Assembly: GCF_003243465.1 (NCBI RefSeq)
Contig: NZ_QFQZ01000137.1
Span: 1-6,011, forward strand
Direction: 5' to 3'
From: Caulobacter segnis
Lineage (GTDB): Bacteria; Pseudomonadota; Alphaproteobacteria; Caulobacterales; Caulobacteraceae
DNA length: 6,011 bases
Shown: one piece after another, positions 4,839 through 6,011 of the stretch
Numbering within the stretch: position 1 is the stretch's first letter
How the letters are laid out: each line of letters starts with the position of its first letter
Translations under genes and position numbers: made by a program
Notes under the pieces: model-generated
Told to the model about the DNA's origin: nothing
What the model saw: the letters and a program-made list of their open reading frames with translations, nothing else
The model's database searches: none

Positions 4839-5351
4839 TTAACGGACCTGGCCCGACAGCTTCAGCAGCTGCTTGCGAGACGCCGGACTTACCTCCCGCC
4901 AAGGCGCTGAAACGCCGCAGCTATAGTTGACCACGTAGCTGCCCTTGGCGGCGACGGGCCATCCTTCGGCGACCGCATCCGGGTCTTCGGCGGGGTTCAG
5001 GAAAAGCAGGTATTCGCCGCCGATGTCATGAGCGGCGGGCAGCGCCAGGCCCGGCAGATCAAGGTAGAACCCGCCGCTGTTGCGGAAGGTGAAAAAGCGA
5101 AGGGACGCGGGTGGGCGCCCCTTGTAGGCGCGCAGCACCTCAAGCCGATACTCGGTCCAGGATTCGTCTTCGTCCGAAAGATGGTCGCTGGCCGATAGCA
5201 CCCTGGCCCTCACGACCAGTTGGGCGTCGCTGAACTCCTGAGCGACGGAGGTCTTGGCGTCGAGCACGCCCTTGTAGGCGCAAAACGCCTGCGCCCCAGG
5301 CGCGGCGATGATCGACAGAACGAAGACGCAGGCTGCGCCGAACTTTCTCAT
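4839..5351 (-). CDS. Exported protein of unknown function, possibly NTR/TIMP-like fold
   Basis: A 170-residue protein with a clear signal peptide: basic MRK, a hydrophobic core (VFVLSIIAAPG) and a likely cleavage after AQA (residue 22). The mature chain has two cysteines, C24 just after cleavage and C145 (NYSCG), placed to form one disulfide. Its pattern is a strand with VVRARVLSA (46-54), then YRLEVLRAYKGR (68-79), a GGFYLDLPG segment (93-101) and GGEYLLFLNP (111-120). This resembles small extracellular OB-fold proteins of the netrin/TIMP type, but that is a pattern impression only. ATG (5349-5351) is the only usable start before an in-frame stop; it lacks a convincing ribosome binding site and overlaps the stop of a 14-codon minigene. 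It lies 59 nt after the other exported-protein gene, probably in one operon. Confidence 0.75.
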   Translation of the reverse strand: MRKFGAACVFVLSIIAAPGAQAFCAYKGVLDAKTSVAQEFSDAQLVVRARVLSASDHLSDEDESWTEYRLEVLRAYKGRPPASLRFFTFRNSGGFYLDLPGLALPAAHDIGGEYLLFLNPAEDPDAVAEGWPVAAKGSYVVNYSCGVSAPWREVSPASRKQLLKLSGQVR

Positions 5352-5392
5352 GGACGGATCATAGGCGCGAACATCCGCAGCATGTCATCCAT
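5348..5392 (-). CDS. Possible 14-codon coupling minigene
   Basis: A short frame reading MDDMLRMFAPMIRP ends in TGA that overlaps the ATG of the downstream exported-protein gene (ATGA). It has four in-frame ATG codons and lies in the same frame as the preceding gene, after that gene's TAA. The downstream gene has no good ribosome binding site, so re-initiation from this minigene is a plausible way to translate it. The minigene also lacks an obvious ribosome binding site, so it may be chance. Confidence 0.22.
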   Translation of the reverse strand: MDDMLRMFAPMIRP

Positions 5393-5410
5393 GAACGCTG
5401 GAGAACCTGC

Positions 5411-5857
5411 TTATTGGAATAGCTCGAGCGCCTCGCCGTTGACCAAGATCGCCTTCGGAGGGCCAGACGGCCTGAACCGCACGGTGACTGGCTGCATCGC
5501 GCCGCCGCTGTCAGGGATTGGCGTGAGGCGCATCTCGCCGCCAGCCACCCGGACCTCGACGCTATACGGCGTGTACTGCCCGAAGTACTTTCCATCCCTC
5601 AGAAAGATCACGCGCTGTCCGCCGCGCGGCGCGCAACCAGCACAGACCGGCGCGAGCTGGTAGCGATAGTCATAGACGTCGAACCGATGCGCGCCGGCGC
5701 GGACTCTTCTTTTAAGGACCGCCGAAAGCTTGTCGTGAGCGCAGTCCAGCGATCCGCTGAACGTCGCGACCGAAAGAACGCGGCCCAATTGGCCGAGGCA
5801 GGTCTGCGGAGCCGGCGCCTCAGCGTTCGCGACCGCCATGATCAGCGCGAAGATCAT
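5411..5857 (-). CDS. Small exported cysteine-containing protein, unrecognised
   Basis: A 148-residue protein I do not recognise. The N-terminus MIFALIMAVANAEAPAP looks like a short signal peptide with cleavage near ANA or AEA, though it lacks the usual basic start. An in-frame TAG lies 18 nt upstream of this ATG, so no longer start exists. The mature part has four cysteines, C20, C39 and the pair C72/C75 in PVCAGCAPRGG; CxxC could be a disulfide or metal site. A following segment, QRVIFLRDGKYFGQYTPYSV (81-100), and the alternation of hydrophobic residues after it suggest a beta-rich fold. It is probably the first gene of a pair with the other exported protein. G/C-ending codons and the absence of stops support it being real. 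Confidence 0.65.
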   Translation of the reverse strand: MIFALIMAVANAEAPAPQTCLGQLGRVLSVATFSGSLDCAHDKLSAVLKRRVRAGAHRFDVYDYRYQLAPVCAGCAPRGGQRVIFLRDGKYFGQYTPYSVEVRVAGGEMRLTPIPDSGGAMQPVTVRFRPSGPPKAILVNGEALELFQ

Positions 5858-5872
5858 GTCGAGCCATCCCGC

Positions 5873-5900
5873 CGACTAGCCGTGCTCCCAAGAGGATCAA
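5873..5900 (-). promoter_or_regulatory. Caulobacter-type promoter candidate for the exported-protein pair
   Basis: On the minus strand TTGATCC (5894-5900) and GCTAGTCG (5873-5880) are 13 nt apart. This fits the Caulobacter housekeeping layout of TTGACG-like, 10-14 nt, GCTA-like. Transcription would start near 5866, only about 9 nt before the ATG at 5857, so the mRNA would be nearly leaderless; this agrees with the lack of a ribosome binding site there. Confidence 0.4.
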
Positions 5901-6011
5901 ACAATCACTCGTCTCTCTGGAGATCACAAGGTGCGCCTGGGTGGCGCCCAACCTCCTGGGCTGGAGCTGACGCCTCTCGCTGCGTCCAAGCGGCGGCGAA
6001 CGCGGCCGGGG
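5901..6011. other. Unassigned end of window
   Basis: No gene can be called. On the plus strand a GTG at 5931-5933 with TGGAG (5919-5923) 7 nt upstream opens a frame that stays open to the window end (27 codons, beginning VRLGGAQPPGLELTPLAA). On the minus strand another frame is open from the edge to a TGA at 5905-5907 (about 34 codons, ending CDLQRDE). Neither resembles a family I know, and third-position G/C is only moderate in both. The plus frame could be the start of a divergent gene. Confidence 0.2.

Noticed and set aside
4370..4910. Plus- and minus-strand frames across the repeat cluster
   Set aside because: They run through hairpins and the large palindrome and encode R/P/A-rich peptides; open frames there come from GC content.
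5220..5663. Plus-strand frame spanning the two exported-protein genes
   Set aside because: It crosses the intergenic gap and lies opposite two frames with signal peptides; the translation has no family features.

Overview
The window is high-GC DNA, with most native codons ending in G or C. It looks like an alphaproteobacterium, most likely Caulobacterales (Caulobacter or a close relative). The clues are the L1 and L11 sequences, promoter candidates resembling the Caulobacter housekeeping type (TTG... then GCTA...), GANTC sites at intergenic positions, and a CCCTCACCC/GGGAGAGG intergenic repeat. The genus is inference. Every gene I can support lies on the minus strand, so transcription runs from high to low coordinates.

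Right part (6011 to 4839): the last 110 bases cannot be assigned. A gene for a short exported cysteine-containing protein (5411-5857) follows, with a promoter candidate so close to its start that the mRNA would be nearly leaderless. A second exported protein (4839-5351) follows 59 nt later and may be translationally coupled through a 14-codon minigene. Neither product belongs to a family I can name firmly.

Middle (4838 to 3309): a 327-nt gap is filled by two repeat structures, a large imperfect palindrome (4637-4820) and a CCCTCACCC-type double hairpin (about 4564-4620) with a GATTC methylation motif at its edge. Next is a GTG-started DUF4238 gene (3573-4511) whose codons are clearly poorer in G/C at third positions than those of its neighbours, which suggests horizontal acquisition. 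It sits directly upstream of rplK, where secE-nusG are usually found. The 264-nt gap before rplK is extremely G-rich on the plus strand and has several hairpins and a weak promoter candidate.

Core (3308 to 2130): rplK (L11) and rplA (L1) form a tight two-gene operon with a 4-nt gap, closed by a strong terminator-like hairpin. rplJ-rplL do not follow.

Left part (2099 to 1): a VapB/VapC toxin-antitoxin pair with a promoter flanked by direct repeats is followed, after one base, by a flavoprotein of the HI0933 / PP_4765 type. This gives an apparent vapB-vapC-flavoprotein operon. A partial DUF4287 gene with its own palindrome-containing promoter candidate runs off the left edge.

I do not see a clearly new multi-gene system. 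The best leads are the TA-flavoprotein coupling, the DUF4238 gene and repeats lodged against a ribosomal operon, and the rplK leader structures.
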